From Coriobacteriaceae bacterium (GTDB taxonomy: Bacteria > Actinomycetota > Coriobacteriia > Coriobacteriales > Coriobacteriaceae): 64,000 nt of DNA. The translations under genes were made by a program, and so were the position numbers. Shown in pieces: positions 43,200-52,188 of this stretch. A model generated the notes under the pieces. It was not told where the DNA came from and searched no databases. It was given only the letters and a program-made list of their open reading frames with translations. Location: contig DAJPFV010000001.1 of the NCBI GenBank assembly GCA_025993015.1, positions 992,001-1,056,000 of the forward strand, read 5' to 3'. Each line of letters opens with the position of its first letter. Positions within the stretch are counted from its first letter, which is position 1.

Positions 43200-44086
43200 C
43201 AGCCAAACCTCTTCTCATCAATCGCATGCAACGCACAAGGCAGCACCATCCAGGCAGCGTACACGACATAGCCCGGCCACGGCGCCGGCACCGAGAGCTG
43301 CGGATAAAACGAATACTGCGTCGTCGCGGTCCACGCCACTGCCGCCGTGGCCACGCCAAACAACGCAAGCCCAACCAGCGCGGCAACGTCGCTGCGCCCC
43401 AGTCGATACCGCGCATACGTCGTACGACGCGTCGCGGCACCCCACCCGCGCGAGCGCATCGCGTCCGCGCACTCCAGCGAATCTTCCATGCCCCAGCCCA
43501 TCAACACACTCGATGCCCGCAAGCGCGAACGCACGGGGTCGGCCGGCGCGCGGCCCGGCACATCAATCGCATCCTGCACCGCCAACACCGTACGACCACG
43601 GCGCAAAAACTGCGGGATAAGCCTCATGCACATCGAGATCATGAGCGCAATCACCGGTGCGGCATTGCCCAGCAGCGCGAGCACCTTGTCGTATTCGAGC
43701 ATCGACGCCGCGGCCTCAAACCACAACACGCTCGCCACAAACAGCCCGCCCATGCACAGGCCGTACACCATGCTCTCCAAATACACCGCGCGCATGCCGA
43801 TGCGGAACAGCTCCGTCGAGCCTGAGGCGCTAAATAGCGGGTTGACCAGCGCGATAATCAAAATCACCGGCAGCTGCCAGCGAAGTGCGCCCAACGTACG
43901 GGCAGCCCCGCGCGTCGCAAATCCATACGCCAGCCCGCCCGCAAGTGACAGCGCAATCAGTACCGGCTGCATCGAGAACATAGTGAGCCCCAGCGTCAGC
44001 ACTATATAGAGTGCCGGCACAGCCGGATGCGACATCGAGAATGCCGCGACGGGCTCGCCGCCAAACCCCTCTCGTATGTTGTCCAC
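43199..44086 (-). CDS. ECF transporter transmembrane (T) component
   Basis: The 295-residue EcfT/CbiQ-like protein has N-terminal helices, then a cytosolic helical domain carrying the coupling motifs (LRASSVLMGWGMEDSLECADAMRSRGWG, matching the A-R-G pattern ADAMRSRGWG), and C-terminal helices. GTG at 44086 with GGGGG upstream was chosen; the frame is open to 44257, but that part has atypical residues for a membrane protein. It overlaps the ATPase gene by one base. First gene of the ECF operon, divergent from glmU. Confidence 0.85.
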   Translation of the reverse strand: MDNIREGFGGEPVAAFSMSHPAVPALYIVLTLGLTMFSMQPVLIALSLAGGLAYGFATRGAARTLGALRWQLPVILIIALVNPLFSASGSTELFRIGMRAVYLESMVYGLCMGGLFVASVLWFEAAASMLEYDKVLALLGNAAPVIALMISMCMRLIPQFLRRGRTVLAVQDAIDVPGRAPADPVRSRLRASSVLMGWGMEDSLECADAMRSRGWGAATRRTTYARYRLGRSDVAALVGLALFGVATAAVAWTATTQYSFYPQLSVPAPWPGYVVYAAWMVLPCALHAIDEKRFG

Positions 44087-44285
44087 GGGTACCCCCGTCC
44101 CCTCGCTCAAACGACAGCTCCGCAGCACCGCCAACGCCGCACGCAAGCAGCGCAAACGCCACGCCGGCGGCGCAAGCCTCAACCGCCGCAAACCAATCGT
44201 TACGCGCTCGTCATATGCCTGCGGTATCATATTGCGCCGTGTATCGTTTCCAAACACACGTCTCTATAACGTAACAGGAGATCAC

Positions 44286-45698
44286 ATGGACGCAACCGCA
44301 ATTATCCTCGCTGCCGGCGAGGGCACCCGCATGAAGTCGAACCACTGCAAGGTTTCGCACAAGATCCTAGGCAAGCCCATGGTTCAGTGGATCGTCGACG
44401 CCACCATCAAGGCCGGCTGCAGCCGTGTCGTGGTCGTCATCGGCAGCCACGCCGACGAGATGCGCGCCCTCATCGACGGCGCCTACGCCAACAGCGCCAC
44501 CAAGGTCGAATGTGTCGAGCAGACCGAGCGCCTGGGCACCGGCCACGCCGTAAAGGTCACGCTCGAGGCCTGCGGCATCACGCAGGGCCCGGTCGTCGTG
44601 CTCAACGGCGACCTGCCGCTCATCACCGCCGACACCGTCGCCAAGTTCGCGCAGACCGTCGCCACCGGCGAGCTCGCCTGCACCGTCATGACCATGACCC
44701 CGCCCGATCCCTTCGGCTACGGCCGCATCAAGCTGGGCGCCGATGGTCAGATCGAGCGCATCATCGAGCAGAAGGACTGCACGCCCGAGCAGGCCGCCAC
44801 GCTGCTCGAGTGCAACGCCGGCTGCTACGCCTTCGACGGCGCGCAGCTCGCCGCCCACATTAACGAGATCGGCAACGACAACGCGCAATCCGAGTACTAC
44901 CTGCCCGACATGCTCGAGATTCTCAAAAGCCACGGCCAGGCTGTCTCCATCTTCCACTGCGATGACTACCGCGATGGCCTGGGCGTCAACAGCCGTATCC
45001 AGCTCGCGCAGCTCACCGCTATCGCGCGCGACCGCATCAACGAGCACTGGATGGCCGAGGGCGTTACCTTCATCGACCCCACGCAGGCCTGGATCGGCCC
45101 CGATGCCGTTATCGGCCGCGACACCGTCGTGTGGCCGCAGACGCACCTGATTGGCCACGTCACCGTGGGCGAGGAGTGCCAGCTCGGCCCCAACAGTCGC
45201 CTCACCGACACCACCGTCGGCAGCGGCTGCGTCATCGATGAGACCATCGCCATCGAGGCCGTCATCGAGAACGGCGTCGACTGCGGCCCGCGCGCCTACC
45301 TGCGCCCCGGCACTCACATGCTCGACGGCTCCAAGGCCGGCACGCACGTGGAGATCAAGAAGTCCACGATCGGCGAGGGCTCCAAGGTGCCGCATCTGTC
45401 CTACATCGGCGATACCACCATGGGCTCCGGCGTCAACGTGGGCGCGGGCTCCATCACCTGCAACTACGACGGCGTCCACAAGCACAAGACCGTCATCGGC
45501 AACGACGCCTTCATCGGTTCCGACACCATGATGGTCGCGCCCGCCCAGATCGGCGACGGCGCGCTCGTGGCAGCCGGCTCCGTCATCACCGAGCCGGTCC
45601 CGGCCGACGCGCTCGGCCTGGGTCGCGCCCGTCAGGTTAATATTGAGGGCTGGGCCGCCGATTATCGCCGCCGTCTGCACGAGGGTGACGAGGTATAA
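44286..45698 (+). CDS. glmU: Bifunctional UDP-GlcNAc pyrophosphorylase / GlcN-1-P acetyltransferase
   Basis: The 470-residue enzyme makes UDP-GlcNAc for peptidoglycan. The N-terminal uridylyltransferase (1-230) has ILAAGEGTRMKS, EQTERLGTGHAV and VVLNGDLPL. The C-terminal left-handed beta helix (about 250-460) has hexapeptide repeats, RPGTHMLDGSKAGTHVEIKK, YIGDTTMGSGVNVGAGSITC and NYDG. AGGAG lies six bases before the ATG at 44286. TATAAC at about 44269 may be its -10 box. Terminator follows. Confidence 0.96.
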   Translation: MDATAIILAAGEGTRMKSNHCKVSHKILGKPMVQWIVDATIKAGCSRVVVVIGSHADEMRALIDGAYANSATKVECVEQTERLGTGHAVKVTLEACGITQGPVVVLNGDLPLITADTVAKFAQTVATGELACTVMTMTPPDPFGYGRIKLGADGQIERIIEQKDCTPEQAATLLECNAGCYAFDGAQLAAHINEIGNDNAQSEYYLPDMLEILKSHGQAVSIFHCDDYRDGLGVNSRIQLAQLTAIARDRINEHWMAEGVTFIDPTQAWIGPDAVIGRDTVVWPQTHLIGHVTVGEECQLGPNSRLTDTTVGSGCVIDETIAIEAVIENGVDCGPRAYLRPGTHMLDGSKAGTHVEIKKSTIGEGSKVPHLSYIGDTTMGSGVNVGAGSITCNYDGVHKHKTVIGNDAFIGSDTMMVAPAQIGDGALVAAGSVITEPVPADALGLGRARQVNIEGWAADYRRRLHEGDEV

Positions 45699-45705
45699 CG
45701 TTTTA

Positions 45706-45750
45706 CCAAGCACAAAAGGAGCTGTTCCATGGGGACGGCTCCTTTTTCTA
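45706..45750 (+). terminator. Terminator of glmU
   Basis: AAAAGGAGC and GCTCCTTTTT pair around a loop that contains TGTTCCATGGGGACG. The loop again carries a GGGGAC core. It ends in a T run on the plus strand. Confidence 0.75.
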
Positions 45751-45890
45751 TCGTGACCTGCGCGACCGGATGAGTGGTCGGTTCGTGTCCGTTGGCGGTA
45801 AAGACGTTATCAAGACTCGATAAACCCCGCCGCGCGGTTACAATGCAACAAGGCATCTATATGGCATTCGATGTATAAAGGAGAAGGGTA

Positions 45891-46877
45891 ATGCCGATTA
45901 ATGATCCCGAGAAGTCGGAGAATATGCGCAAGTCCATCCGCGTGTATTCCGGTTCCTCCAACCGTCCCCTCGCTCAGAAGATTGCTGAGTACCTTGGGGT
46001 CGAGCTTTCGGGCCTTACGCTTAAGCAGTTCGCCAACGGTGAGATTTACGCCCGCTACGACGAGACCGTCCGCGGCGCCGACGTCTTCCTGATTCAGTCC
46101 GTGGCCGGCGGCAACGTCAACGACATGCTCATGGAGCTGCTCATCGCCACCGACGCTGCCAAGCGCGCATCCGCCCGCTCCATCACCGCCGTCATCACCC
46201 ACTACGGCTATGCCCGCCAGGACCGCAAGGCCGGCCCGCGCGAGCCCATCACCGCCCGCCTCGTCGCCAACCTGCTCGAGCGCGCCGGCGTCAACCGCAT
46301 CATCACCCTCGACCTACACCAGGGTCAGATCCAGGGCTTCTTCGATATCCCGGTTAACCACCTGTCCGCACTGCCGCTGTTTGGTCAGTACTACAACGAC
46401 ATGCACTTCGACACCGACAACCTGGTTGTCGTCTCCCCCGACGTGGGCCGCGCCAAGGCTGCCAAGAAGCTGTCCGACATGCTCGGCTGCGACCTGGCCA
46501 TCGCCCACAAGGGCCGTCCGCGCCACAACGCCGCCGAGGTCATGGGCATCATCGGTGACATCAAGGGCAAGACCTGCATCATCAATGACGACATGATCGA
46601 TACCGCTGGCACCCTGTGCGCCAACGTCAAGGAGCTCAAGGCCATGGGCGCCGGCGACATCTACGTGTGCGCAACCCACGGCATCTTCTCCGGCCCGGCC
46701 ATCGAGCGCCTGAACGACGCCCCCATCGTCGAGTGCGTCGTCACCGACGCCATCCCCGTCGAGGTCGGCGGCAAGATCAAGACCATCTCGGTCGCCGAGG
46801 AGTTCGCTCAGGCCATCTCCGCCGTTTACCACGAGGAGCCCGTCTCCACGCTCGTCGGCGGCGACTTCGCGCTGTAG
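45891..46877 (+). CDS. prs: Ribose-phosphate pyrophosphokinase (PRPP synthetase)
   Basis: The 328-residue enzyme makes PRPP from ribose 5-phosphate and ATP, for nucleotides, His and Trp. It has SGSSNRPLAQKIAEYLG, the ATP loop YGYARQDRK, the catalytic flexible loop HKGRPRHN, LDLHQGQIQGFFDIPVNHL and the PRPP loop INDDMIDTAGTL. AAAGGAGAAGGGT precedes the ATG. TACAAT at 45839 may be its -10 box. A large hairpin follows. Confidence 0.96.
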   Translation: MPINDPEKSENMRKSIRVYSGSSNRPLAQKIAEYLGVELSGLTLKQFANGEIYARYDETVRGADVFLIQSVAGGNVNDMLMELLIATDAAKRASARSITAVITHYGYARQDRKAGPREPITARLVANLLERAGVNRIITLDLHQGQIQGFFDIPVNHLSALPLFGQYYNDMHFDTDNLVVVSPDVGRAKAAKKLSDMLGCDLAIAHKGRPRHNAAEVMGIIGDIKGKTCIINDDMIDTAGTLCANVKELKAMGAGDIYVCATHGIFSGPAIERLNDAPIVECVVTDAIPVEVGGKIKTISVAEEFAQAISAVYHEEPVSTLVGGDFAL

Positions 46878-46900
46878 TCGCTCGACCCTCGCATCCCTCC

Positions 46901-47005
46901 GGAAGCCCCGGACACGCCTGCGGGGTTATCACGCGAACGTCCTCGCCGCTTTGCGGCTGCGGGATGTTCGCTTTGATAACCCCTCCCGGCGTGTCCGGGG
47001 CTTCC
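46901..47005. terminator. Large nested hairpin between prs and pth
   Basis: Outer arms GGAAGCCCCGGACACGCC (46901-46918) and its perfect complement (46988-47005) enclose a second stem, GGGGTTATCA with TTGATAACCCC, then GCGAAC/GTTCGC and an inner GCCGC-TTT-GCGGC. The 105 bp would fold as one long rod. There is no T run, so it is only possibly a terminator; it could be a structural RNA or repeat element. Confidence 0.6.
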
Positions 47006-47119
47006 TGCTGTCTCGGGGCAGCTGTTTTCTGAAATGACTTTGCTGCAACCTTTCCTCGCCCTCGGCGGGCGTGGTAGCCTTTGTCGTTGATTGAACTATT
47101 TACGTAACGGAGGACAAAC

Positions 47120-47749
47120 ATGGCAGCTGCACAGCCGCTTAAGATTCGCATGGTTGCCGGGCTTGGCAACCCGGGCGAGGAATATGCCGAGACCCGTCAC
47201 AACGCCGGCTTTAAGGCGATCGATGAGCTGGCCCGTCAGGCCGGCGTCACGTACTGGAAAAACCAGGCAGGCGCCGAGGTCGCGCTCATCAATATCAACG
47301 ATGCCGAGGAAGAGGGCGGCAAGCGCCAAATCGTGCTGGTCAAGCCGCAGTCGTATATGAATACCTCGGGTGGCCCCATCTCCAAGCTCTGCCGCGAGTA
47401 CAAGATCAAGGCCGAGGAGCTGCTCGTGGTCCATGATGAGCTCGACATTCCCGCCGGCGACGTACGCGTCAAGGTAGGCGGTGGCCACGCCGGCCACAAC
47501 GGCCTGCGCTCCATCATCGACAAGATGGGCAGCCGCGACTTCAGCCGCATCCGCACCGGCATCGGCAACCCTCCCGGCAAGATGGCCGTGGCCGACTACG
47601 TGCTCAAGCAGCTGCGCGCCCGCGAGGCCGAGGACTTCCAGGACACCTGCGTCCGCGCCGCAGATGCCGCCGGTTTGGCCATCGTCCACGGCGTAATCTA
47701 CGCCCGCGATCACGTCAACGGCGCCGCCTCCGCCAACGGCAAGCACTAA
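47120..47749 (+). CDS. pth: Peptidyl-tRNA hydrolase
   Basis: The 209-residue enzyme rescues tRNA from drop-off peptidyl-tRNA. It has GLGNPGEEYAETRHNAGF (catalytic His), VKPQSYMNTSG, VVHDELDIPAG and GGGHAGHNGLRSI. Length is normal; the C-terminal tail is slightly long. ACGGAGGACAAAC precedes the ATG. The stop codon overlaps the first arm of a terminator-like repeat. Confidence 0.95.
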   Translation: MAAAQPLKIRMVAGLGNPGEEYAETRHNAGFKAIDELARQAGVTYWKNQAGAEVALININDAEEEGGKRQIVLVKPQSYMNTSGGPISKLCREYKIKAEELLVVHDELDIPAGDVRVKVGGGHAGHNGLRSIIDKMGSRDFSRIRTGIGNPPGKMAVADYVLKQLRAREAEDFQDTCVRAADAAGLAIVHGVIYARDHVNGAASANGKH

Positions 47750-47786
47750 AACCTGCCATTTAGGGATGTTTATTTTGGCAGGTTTT
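47748..47786 (+). terminator. Terminator of pth, part of an inverted repeat pair
   Basis: AAAACCTGCCA and TGGCAGGTTTT pair around a loop with TTTAGGGATG. A second, inverted version stands at 47911-47948 (with TGTCCCTAAA in its loop), so the two units also pair with each other across 125 bp. Confidence 0.75.
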
Positions 47787-47853
47787 ATATGCGGAAACGC
47801 CGCGGCAGCCGCGTCGCAATAAACCCTGTGCCGCCATACATACGCAACGCTCC

Positions 47854-47895
47854 AAAGGGGGCCGGCCTCACCGATGCGCGAGGCCGGCCCCCTTT
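47854..47895. terminator. Strong GC-rich hairpin between the two CCTGCCA repeats
   Basis: AAAGGGGGCCGGCCTC and GAGGCCGGCCCCCTTT form a 16-bp perfect stem around ten bases. It may be a bidirectional terminator. Confidence 0.65.
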
Positions 47896-47910
47896 GCCGT
47901 TTTGCCTGAT

Positions 47911-47948
47911 AAAACCTGCCAAAATAAACCTGTCCCTAAATGGCAGGT
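47911..47948. repeat. Second CCTGCCA repeat, inverted relative to 47748-47786
   Basis: AAAACCTGCCA...TGGCAGGT with CCTGTCCCTAAA between the arms. On the minus strand it reads almost as the first copy does on the plus strand, with a 2-bp length difference in the loop. Confidence 0.7.
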
Positions 47949-47997
47949 CACTTTTCCCGCCTGCCAAAGACACACGTAAGCGACATGTCCATGAGGG

Positions 47998-48003
47998 TAT
48001 AAT
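47998..48003 (+). promoter_or_regulatory. -10 box of the nfnAB operon
   Basis: A perfect TATAAT stands 106 bp ahead of the nfnA start. The -35 region is weak. This gives a leader of about 100 nt, in which I see no known riboswitch. Confidence 0.5.
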
Positions 48004-48108
48004 TTGCACCGTATGTCTGCACAACGCCTGTGCGCGTACGGTTTTATTCGGGCTACCGTCCATTTCCGTGGAGGCACGGTTCGGCGGCCCTAACAAGAGA
48101 GGGGTTCT

Positions 48109-48948
48109 ATGTATAAGATCCTGGAGAAGACGCAGTTCTCGGAGAAGGTGTTCAAGTTCCGCATCGAGGCGCCTGCAATCGCCAAGCATGCGCACGCTGG
48201 ACAGTTCCTCATGGTCCGCGCCAACGAGACGGGCGAGCGCGTCCCGTTTACCCTGGCCGGCTGGAACGGTGACGAGGGCTGGGTCGAGTTCATCTTCATG
48301 GTGATCGGCAAGACCACCGAGATGCTGTCCACCTACGAGGCCGGCGAGTCGCTGCGCGACGTCGTGGGCCCGCTGGGCGTTCCTACCGAGATGGCCGAGG
48401 GCCCCTGCGCTGTCATTGGCGGCGGCGTCGGCCTGGCAATTGCCTTCCCGGTCGCCAAGCACCTGGTCGAGACCGGTCACGAGGTGCACGCCATCATGGG
48501 CGCCCGCACCAAGGACCTCCTGCTCATGGAGGACCAGTTCCGCGAGCTCCTCGACGAGGACCACATCCACATCACTACCGATGACGGTTCCTACGGCGAG
48601 CAGGGCGTTGTCACCGCTCCGCTGGAACGCCTGCTGCAGGACAAGGCCGTGAGCCAGGTCTTCTGCGTCGGCCCCGTTCCGATGATGAAGTTCTCGACCC
48701 TCACCGCCCAGAAGTACGACACCCCCATCACCGCGTCGCTCAACCCCATCATGGTTGACGGCACCGGCATGTGCGGCTGCTGCCGCGTCGAGGTGGGCGG
48801 CGTGACCAAGTTCGCTTGCGTCGACGGCCCCGACTTCGATGCCACCCTGGTCGACTGGGATGACCTTCGTGCCCGCCAGGCCGCTTACCGTTCCGAAGAG
48901 GGCGAGTCCCTCAAGGCCTATGAGGAAAAGAGCTGCGCATGCCACTAG
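48109..48948 (+). CDS. nfnA: NfnA-type FAD/NAD-binding ferredoxin-NAD(P) reductase subunit
   Basis: The 279-residue protein resembles dihydroorotate dehydrogenase electron transfer subunits: FAD-binding barrel (AGQFLMVRANETGERVPFTLAG), NAD domain (GPCAVIGGGVGLAIAFPVAKHL) and a [2Fe-2S] cysteine cluster (GTGMCGCCRVEVGG...FACVDGP). With NfnB it forms the electron-bifurcating NADH-dependent reduced ferredoxin:NADP oxidoreductase of anaerobes. The name is inferred from the gene pair. AGAGAGGGG precedes the ATG; it overlaps nfnB by 10 bp. Confidence 0.88.
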   Translation: MYKILEKTQFSEKVFKFRIEAPAIAKHAHAGQFLMVRANETGERVPFTLAGWNGDEGWVEFIFMVIGKTTEMLSTYEAGESLRDVVGPLGVPTEMAEGPCAVIGGGVGLAIAFPVAKHLVETGHEVHAIMGARTKDLLLMEDQFRELLDEDHIHITTDDGSYGEQGVVTAPLERLLQDKAVSQVFCVGPVPMMKFSTLTAQKYDTPITASLNPIMVDGTGMCGCCRVEVGGVTKFACVDGPDFDATLVDWDDLRARQAAYRSEEGESLKAYEEKSCACH

Positions 48949-50348
48949 TTAACGGTCGTTTCGTTGCCGATATGAAGTCGCCCCGCACCCCCGATAACGA
49001 GGAGCCGGCTGCCGAGCGCGCCTGCGACTTCCGCCCCGTCGACAAGGGCTTCACCGAAGAGATGGCGCTGGCCGAGGCCGAGCGCTGCCTCAACTGCAAG
49101 AAGCCGTTCTGTGTTGAGGGCTGCCCCGTCAACATCAACATTCCCCGCTTTATCGAGCAGATCCGCGCGAAGGACTTCGGCGGCGCTCTCGATACCATCC
49201 GCGAGGACTCCATGCTTCCCGCCATCTGCGGCCGCGTCTGCCCGCAGGAGAACCAGTGCGAGGGCAAGTGCATCCGTGGCAAGAAGTCCGAGCCCGTGGC
49301 CATCGGCCAGCTCGAGCGCTTCCTGGGTGACCGCCCCGAGCTCGCTTCCACGCCCAAGATGGCCCCCAAGAACGGCAAGAAGGTCGCCGTCGTCGGCTCC
49401 GGCCCGTCCGGCATCACCTGCGCCGGCGAGCTCGCCCGTAACGGCTTTGACGTTACCGTCTTCGAGGCCTTCTTCACCGGCGGCGGCGTGCTGGTCTACG
49501 GCATCCCCGAGTTCCGCCTGCCCAAGGCAGTCGTCAAGCGCGAGATCGACGGCTTGGAGGACATGGGCGTCAAGTTTGAGTACAACTCCGTCGTGGGCAA
49601 CATGGCCACGGCCGAGGAGCTGTTCGAGCAGGGCTTCGACGCCATCTACGTGGCGACCGGCGCTGGCCTGCCCAAGTTCCTCAACGTCCCCGGCGAGAAC
49701 CTGCCCAACGTCTTCTTCGCGAACGAGTACCTCACCCGCGTGAACCTGATGAAGGCCAACAAGTTCCCCGAGTACGACACCCCCACCAAGCACGGCAAGA
49801 ACGTCGTCGTCTTTGGCGGCGGCAACGTGGCTATGGACGCCGTCCGTACCGCCAAGCGCCTGGGCGCCGAGCATGCCATCATCGCCTACCGTCGTACCGA
49901 GGACGAGATGCCCTGCCGTCGCGCCGAGCTGCACCATGCTAAGGCCGAAGGCGTCGAGGTTCTGCCGCTCGTCTCCCCGCTCGAGTTTGTCGCTGGCGAG
50001 GACGGCTCCGTGTGCGCCGTCAAGGTCCAGAAGATGGAACTCGGCGAGCCCGACGAGTCCGGCCGTCGTCGCCCGGTGCCCATCGAGGGCGCCATCGAGG
50101 AGATCCCCTGCGACGTCGCTATTTCGGCTATCGGCACCAACGCCAACCCCTTCGCAAAGAAGATCGGCGGCAAGATGGAGCTCAACAAGTGGGGCTACAT
50201 CGTCGCCGACGAGGAGACCGGCCAGACCACCGATCCCCGCATCTGGGCTGGCGGCGACATCGTCACCGGTGCCGCTACGGTCATTCTGGCGATGGGCGCC
50301 GGCAAGAAGGCCGCCGCTTCCATCACCAAGAGCCTGTTGGGCGAGTAA
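48939..50348 (+). CDS. nfnB: NfnB-type NADPH-binding subunit (GltD-like)
   Basis: The 469-residue protein has an N-terminal double iron-sulfur domain (CLNCKKPFCVEGCPV, CGRVCPQENQCEGKCIRG), then FAD (VAVVGSGPSGITCAGEL) and NADPH domains (VVVFGGGNVAMDAVRTAKRLG). It ends with the FAD block GGDIVTGAATVILAMGAGKKAA. This is the GltD/NfnB architecture. No glutamate synthase large subunit is nearby, and it follows nfnA with a 10-bp overlap, which favours NfnB. It links NADPH to ferredoxin and NADH pools. Confidence 0.88.
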   Translation: MPLVNGRFVADMKSPRTPDNEEPAAERACDFRPVDKGFTEEMALAEAERCLNCKKPFCVEGCPVNINIPRFIEQIRAKDFGGALDTIREDSMLPAICGRVCPQENQCEGKCIRGKKSEPVAIGQLERFLGDRPELASTPKMAPKNGKKVAVVGSGPSGITCAGELARNGFDVTVFEAFFTGGGVLVYGIPEFRLPKAVVKREIDGLEDMGVKFEYNSVVGNMATAEELFEQGFDAIYVATGAGLPKFLNVPGENLPNVFFANEYLTRVNLMKANKFPEYDTPTKHGKNVVVFGGGNVAMDAVRTAKRLGAEHAIIAYRRTEDEMPCRRAELHHAKAEGVEVLPLVSPLEFVAGEDGSVCAVKVQKMELGEPDESGRRRPVPIEGAIEEIPCDVAISAIGTNANPFAKKIGGKMELNKWGYIVADEETGQTTDPRIWAGGDIVTGAATVILAMGAGKKAAASITKSLLGE

Positions 50349-50376
50349 TCACCTACAGCACTAGCCACCAAACGGC

Positions 50377-50415
50377 AAAGTCCCCGTCGAGCACACGCCC
50401 GGCGGGGACTTTTTT
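50377..50415 (+). terminator. Terminator of nfnAB
   Basis: AAAGTCCCCG and CGGGGACTTTTTT pair around an 18-base loop and end in six T. Confidence 0.85.
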
Positions 50416-50431
50416 CTACGCCGCCCGCCCG

Positions 50432-50468
50432 ACCACCACGATGGGGACAGGCACCTTTGTGGTGGTTG
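50432..50468. repeat. CCACCAC hairpin with GGGGACAGG loop
   Basis: CCACCAC and GTGGTGG flank GATGGGGACAGGCACCTTT. Closely related sequences form the terminators at 53157 and 54573 (CCACCACAAAGG...CCTTTGCGGTGG). Confidence 0.6.
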
Positions 50469-50500
50469 GGGGCCTGGTCGGCGAACCGATTCCGACGTTT

Positions 50501-50638
50501 GTCTCAATCTGTAACAGTTAGAGACCAAATTCCTCGCTACGTGTTACAGATCGAGACGTTAGGTTAGCGGCTGAACAGTTCGTCTCAATCTGTAACACCT
50601 AGAGCCCAACTATCAGGTTTGGTGTTACAGATTGAGAT
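50501..50638. repeat. Second array of alternating 15-mers (four copies, 40-bp steps)
   Basis: TCTCAATCTGTAACA-type motifs start at 50502(+), 50543(-), 50583(+) and 50623(-), with steps of 41, 40 and 40 bp. Sequences between are again unrelated to each other. The array ends 38 bp after the surface protein stop codon (50676, minus). Confidence 0.85.
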
Positions 50639-50675
50639 TTTGTAAAAGCCGAGAATGGGCGCTGCCACCAAAAGC

Positions 50676-52160
50676 CTAGCGCTTGCGGCACTTGGTTGCG
50701 ACGATGCCGGCAGCGGCAACGGTTGCGCCGGCGATGCCAAGGGCGGCGGCCGCCGTCGCGGCGTTGTCGCCCGTGGCGGCCAGAGTGCCCACGGACTTCT
50801 GGGCAGCGGTGGCCTTCGCGGCCGGCTTGGAGGCAGCAGCCGTGAAACTCGCCTGAGTCGGCGTCACGGACGGCACGGCGGTCCCGCTGCCGCCGCCCGG
50901 CTGTGGCGTGGGGGCCGGGGTGGGCTCAGGCTGCGGGGTGGGCTCGGGTTCGACCGCATCTCCGGAGCTGATTACCACGCTGCGGGCGACCTCGTCGGAA
51001 GTTCTAATGTCCTGGATGACAGACGACCCGGGAACACCGATGACGAGTCCGTTTCCCGTAGCTTCTCGCACAGTGCCGCCGGCGGGAGTCGCAACTACCG
51101 ATCCGCCATCAATTGAGAGACAAGGGGCTGCATCACCTTGATTGACAGCGTAGATTGCCGCCGCATTACCCGACACCTCAACATTTGAATTAATGATGTC
51201 AATTCGAGGGATGGCGGACTGGGAGCCGGACTGGGAATATATTCCGTAGCCATGTTTACGACTGTGGCCAGTTCCGTCACCGCATCGAACTGTAAGGCTC
51301 GAATTCTCGACGAGCACCCGCGACACGCCGTCCCCCGCGCGCATCCAAACACCATCCAAAACGTCGGCCCTATCACTCGCCACGAGCGTAACATCCGCTC
51401 CGTTGGTAACACTCAAATATGTATCCTTACCCCCGGACGAATACAGGGCGACCGACACACTGCATCCATTGCGCGCCGCCGCATCTAATTTTGCGTTATC
51501 CACCGCGATGCATCCTCCATGCTCGGAGGAGATGTTTTCGGCATAGACTGCAACGGCGTTGAGCCCCCCATTCGCCTCCGCCTCGACGTGGACGTCGGCG
51601 CCCTCGTTAATGGTTATGTTGCCTGCCCGCGTGTGAATGCCGATGGTATGAGGCGCTTTGTTCGTTGCCGTCACGTTAACGTTGGCACCGCGGATGTCCA
51701 TGTCGCCGCCGGTCTTGCCGTCCCCCGAAACCGCTATCGTATCGGTCCCGGCCGTCGCGTTGAGGGTTCCCTCCCCCGTGATGGCAAGGTTGCCGTCCTT
51801 GACCTCGATAGCGCTCCGCAAGGAATCGGCCGTTACGGTGTTGGCGCCCGTCACGCCGATATTGAGGTTGCCCTGAGCACTGATGCCGGCGCCGTCGTAG
51901 CCGTTGAGCTTCATGTCGTCGGCGCCGTCCCAGGACCACGTTCCGGCCTCGTCGCCGGCGGCCGTGCCCCTGTTGTACTGCGTGCCACCCACGTTGACCC
52001 AGTCGGCGGCGAGTGCCACGCTCGGTAGCAGCAGCTGGCCGACCATGAGCGCGCAAGCCCCCGCGCAGGCGAGCTTGGCGCCCACGCGACGCCACGTTCC
52101 GTGGGAGAGAGCGCACGCGCGGTCGTGGTCGATTGGGTTGTCATGGATTTGCTTTCGCAT
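50676..52160 (-). CDS. Sortase-anchored surface protein with beta-helix-like repeats
   Basis: The 494-residue protein has a signal peptide (basic start, then LACAGACALMVGQLLLPSVALAA). A body with parallel-beta-helix-like spacing follows (ITGEGTLNATAGTDTIAV, VNVTATNKAPHTIGIHTRAG, ADVHVEAEANGGLNAVAVYA), then a Pro/Thr/Glu stalk (EPEPTPQPEPTPAPTPQPG). The anchor is LAATGD plus a hydrophobic segment and KCRKR, a non-canonical LPXTG variant. AAGGAGG five bases before ATG 52160 sets the start. It is divergent from a LuxR gene whose start is 39 bp away. Confidence 0.85.
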   Translation of the reverse strand: MRKQIHDNPIDHDRACALSHGTWRRVGAKLACAGACALMVGQLLLPSVALAADWVNVGGTQYNRGTAAGDEAGTWSWDGADDMKLNGYDGAGISAQGNLNIGVTGANTVTADSLRSAIEVKDGNLAITGEGTLNATAGTDTIAVSGDGKTGGDMDIRGANVNVTATNKAPHTIGIHTRAGNITINEGADVHVEAEANGGLNAVAVYAENISSEHGGCIAVDNAKLDAAARNGCSVSVALYSSGGKDTYLSVTNGADVTLVASDRADVLDGVWMRAGDGVSRVLVENSSLTVRCGDGTGHSRKHGYGIYSQSGSQSAIPRIDIINSNVEVSGNAAAIYAVNQGDAAPCLSIDGGSVVATPAGGTVREATGNGLVIGVPGSSVIQDIRTSDEVARSVVISSGDAVEPEPTPQPEPTPAPTPQPGGGSGTAVPSVTPTQASFTAAASKPAAKATAAQKSVGTLAATGDNAATAAAALGIAGATVAAAGIVATKCRKR

Positions 52161-52188
52161 GTGAGCCTCCTTGTCGTAAGGGGTGCTT

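Noticed and set aside
44087..44285. Riboswitch before the ECF operon
   Set aside because: I looked on the minus strand for conserved cobalamin, TPP, FMN and preQ1-like boxes and found none; the region is GC-rich and partly open in the EcfT frame.
48004..48108. Regulatory RNA in the nfnAB leader
   Set aside because: The leader is about 100 nt long, but no known motif or strong stem was seen.
48939..50348. Glutamate synthase small subunit (gltD)
   Set aside because: Same architecture, but there is no large subunit nearby, and overlap with an nfnA-type gene fits NfnB better.
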